15,865 bases of DNA from UBA6115 sp964534515 (GTDB lineage: Bacteria > Bacillota > Clostridia > Christensenellales > Aristaeellaceae): assembly GCA_964534515.1 (NCBI GenBank), contig CAZHPW010000054.1, positions 1 through 15,865 of the forward strand, read 5' to 3'. The notes under the pieces were generated by a model. The model saw nothing but the letters and a program-made list of their open reading frames with translations, was not told the origin of the DNA and searched no databases. Of the stretch, positions 14,532 to 15,865 are shown piece after piece (position 1 is the first letter of the stretch; each line of letters opens with the position of its first letter). Made by a program: the position numbers and the translations under genes.

Positions 14532-14559
14532 AGTATATCACACTGACTTGCGTTTTCAA
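14532..14559 (-). promoter_or_regulatory. Promoter of xylA
   Basis: On the minus strand, -35 TTGAAA (14554-14559), a 16-base spacer and TATACT (14532-14537), with an extended -10 TGA just before it. It lies about 34 bases upstream of the xylA start. Confidence 0.75.
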
Positions 14560-14563
14560 GTCA
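14544..14563. promoter_or_regulatory. Candidate operator over the xylA -35
   Basis: Perfect inverted repeat TGACTTG/CAAGTCA with a 6-base spacer (CGTTTT), covering the -35 of the xylA promoter. The position suits repression. It does not match the classical XylR operator. The spacer plus one arm (TGAAAACG) matches the left half of a catabolite-responsive element. Confidence 0.5.
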
Positions 14564-14606
14564 AGGCAGAAGTTTTCATTTCGTGTCATGCGTTTCTTCC
14601 GCGGTT

Positions 14607-15865
14607 TTACAGCGCCGCCAATTCCTTGAAGGGCTGCTTTAAAGCCGGGTAGAGCGCCTGGTAGAGCTTGTGGTATTTGCGGTAGAGCTTGGCCCTGTCC
14701 GCGTCCTTCTCAAAGGACAGCGCAGGTTTGACCAGTTTGTCGCAGGCGCTTTCCACGCTGTCATAGACCCCGGCACCCACACCGGCCAGAATGGCAACAC
14801 CCAGGGCCGGGCCTTCGGCGGAAGCGATGGTGGTGACCGGGCAATCCAGGATGTCCGGCAGCAGCTGCCGCCAGAAGGTGGACTTGGCGCCGCCGCCGGT
14901 CAAGAGCATCTTTTCCGGCACGACGCCCATTTCAAAGAGGATGTCCAGGCTGTCCTTCAAACCATAGCTGACCCCTTCCATAACCGCCCTGATGAGGTCG
15001 GCCTTGTTGTGCATGGCGGACAGGCCAAAGAACACGCCGCGGCAGTCCGGGTCCAAGTGGGGGGTGCGCTCGCCCATCAGGTAGGGCAGGTAGATGAGGC
15101 GGTTGGCGCCGGGAGGGCTGGTTTCCGCCAGCTTGTCCAGGAGCACATAGGGGTCCTCCCCCATTTTTTCAGCTTCCTCAATTTCCTTCTCACAGCAGGT
15201 GTCACGCAGCCAGCGCTTGGACAAGCCGGCGGACTGCAAGACGCCCATCACGTGCCAGGCCCCCGGAACCGCGCAGCAGAAGGTGTGCACCCGGCCCTTG
15301 TCGTCAATGGCCAGCTTGCTGGAATGGGCGAAGACAACGCCTGAGGTGCCAATGGTGGTAAACGCGCGGCCATCCCGCACGGTGCCCGTGCCCACGGCGG
15401 CGGCGGCATTGTCCCCCGCGCCGCCCACCACCAGGGTGTGGGTGGGCAAGCCGGTCAAGCGGGCGGCGTCCTCACTGATGTGGCCGGTGACTTCGGGCGA
15501 CTCATACACCTTGGCCAGAAGGTCTTTTTCAATGCCCAGTTTCTCCAGCACCTCATCGCTCCACGCGCGCGCGGGTACGTCCAGCAGCTGCATGCCGGAG
15601 GCGTCCGATACCTCGGTGGCAAAATCGCCCGTCAGCTTGAAGCGCAGGTAATCCTTGGGCAGGAGGATGTGCCGGGTCTTTTTATAGATGTCCGGCTGGT
15701 GTTTCTTGACCCACATGATTTTGGACGCGGTAAAGCCGGTGAGCGCCGGGTTGGCGGTGATTTCAATGAGGCGCCTGGCGCCCACCAAGCGGGTGATGTC
15801 CTCACACTCTTCCCCCGTCCTCTGGTCCGCCCAGATGATGGAGGGGCGCAGCACCTCCCCCTTCT
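14607..15865 (-). CDS. xylB: Xylulokinase (5' partial)
   Basis: FGGY-family sugar kinase phosphorylating D-xylulose to xylulose 5-phosphate. About 419 residues are visible; the first 75 or so, including the N-terminal phosphate-binding DxGT loop, lie beyond 15865. The visible part begins KGEVLRPSIIWADQRT, the family's substrate-side WxDxR motif. It continues with LTGFTASKIMWVKKHQPD, LLPKDYLRFKLTGDFATE, then GGAGDNAAAAVGTG with the catalytic aspartate, TIGTSGVVFAHS, LPYLMGERTPHLDPDCRG and the ATP-binding LLTGGGAKSTFWRQLLPDIL and EGPALGVAILAGVGAG. Xylulokinase rather than glycerol kinase or another FGGY enzyme is supported by these motifs and by xylA immediately downstream. It has no visible terminator, so transcripts may continue into xylA in addition to the latter's own promoter. 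Confidence 0.94.
   Translation of the reverse strand, partial: KGEVLRPSIIWADQRTGEECEDITRLVGARRLIEITANPALTGFTASKIMWVKKHQPDIYKKTRHILLPKDYLRFKLTGDFATEVSDASGMQLLDVPARAWSDEVLEKLGIEKDLLAKVYESPEVTGHISEDAARLTGLPTHTLVVGGAGDNAAAAVGTGTVRDGRAFTTIGTSGVVFAHSSKLAIDDKGRVHTFCCAVPGAWHVMGVLQSAGLSKRWLRDTCCEKEIEEAEKMGEDPYVLLDKLAETSPPGANRLIYLPYLMGERTPHLDPDCRGVFFGLSAMHNKADLIRAVMEGVSYGLKDSLDILFEMGVVPEKMLLTGGGAKSTFWRQLLPDILDCPVTTIASAEGPALGVAILAGVGAGVYDSVESACDKLVKPALSFEKDADRAKLYRKYHKLYQALYPALKQPFKELAAL

Noticed and set aside
1..15865. Search for tRNA, rRNA, insertion sequences, integrases and phage genes
   Set aside because: None seen; every long coding stretch is assigned to a metabolic or transport gene, so the window does not look like a mobile island.

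Overview
The window looks like a fragment of a Clostridia (Bacillota) chromosome, most likely from an anaerobic, fermentative, gut- or rumen-type lineage such as the Christensenellales. This is inferred from strong AGGAGG ribosome-binding sites, Bacillota-type terminators, high-GC coding sequence, Sec signal peptides of the MKKLLxLxLALxMxLG...AMAEE type without a lipobox cysteine, an oxygen-sensitive [FeFe] hydrogenase and a clostridial-type xylose isomerase. A run of exactly 100 N (3943-4042) marks a scaffold join, so the source is probably a draft or metagenome assembly.

Layout. (1) Positions 1-5163, minus strand: a sugar-type ABC importer operon in the order binding protein (DUF3798-like), double-domain ATPase, permease 1 (with a large extracytoplasmic insertion), permease 2 (cut by the window edge). 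The last three genes are translationally overlapped (ATGA, then an 8-base overlap). (2) 5164-5553: divergent control region. (3) 5554-6646, plus strand: mscL with a C-terminal zinc ribbon, followed 7 bases later by a HAD phosphatase, then a terminator. (4) 6724-8596, plus strand: extended -10 promoter, a small thioredoxin-like [2Fe-2S] ferredoxin and a group-B-like [FeFe] hydrogenase. (5) 8685-11169, plus strand: a secreted 796-residue protein with three FMN-binding domains and two copies of a second, about 210-residue module that also ends in an FMN-attachment-like motif, followed by a strong terminator. (6) 11213-15865, minus strand: pentose locus, namely xylulokinase (N-terminus cut off), xylose isomerase with its own promoter and a candidate operator, an APH-fold small-molecule kinase, and a TIM-barrel sugar isomerase/epimerase, closed by a bidirectional terminator.

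How it works together. XylA and XylB convert xylose to xylulose 5-phosphate for the pentose phosphate or phosphoketolase route. The ABC importer may supply a sugar, but its substrate cannot be read from sequence. Hydrogenase plus ferredoxin would dispose of fermentative electrons as H2 or take them from H2. The neighbouring multi-flavin secreted protein suggests an extracytoplasmic electron carrier; a link to the hydrogenase is inference from position only. The best candidate for something undescribed is this flavoprotein with its duplicated C-terminal module.
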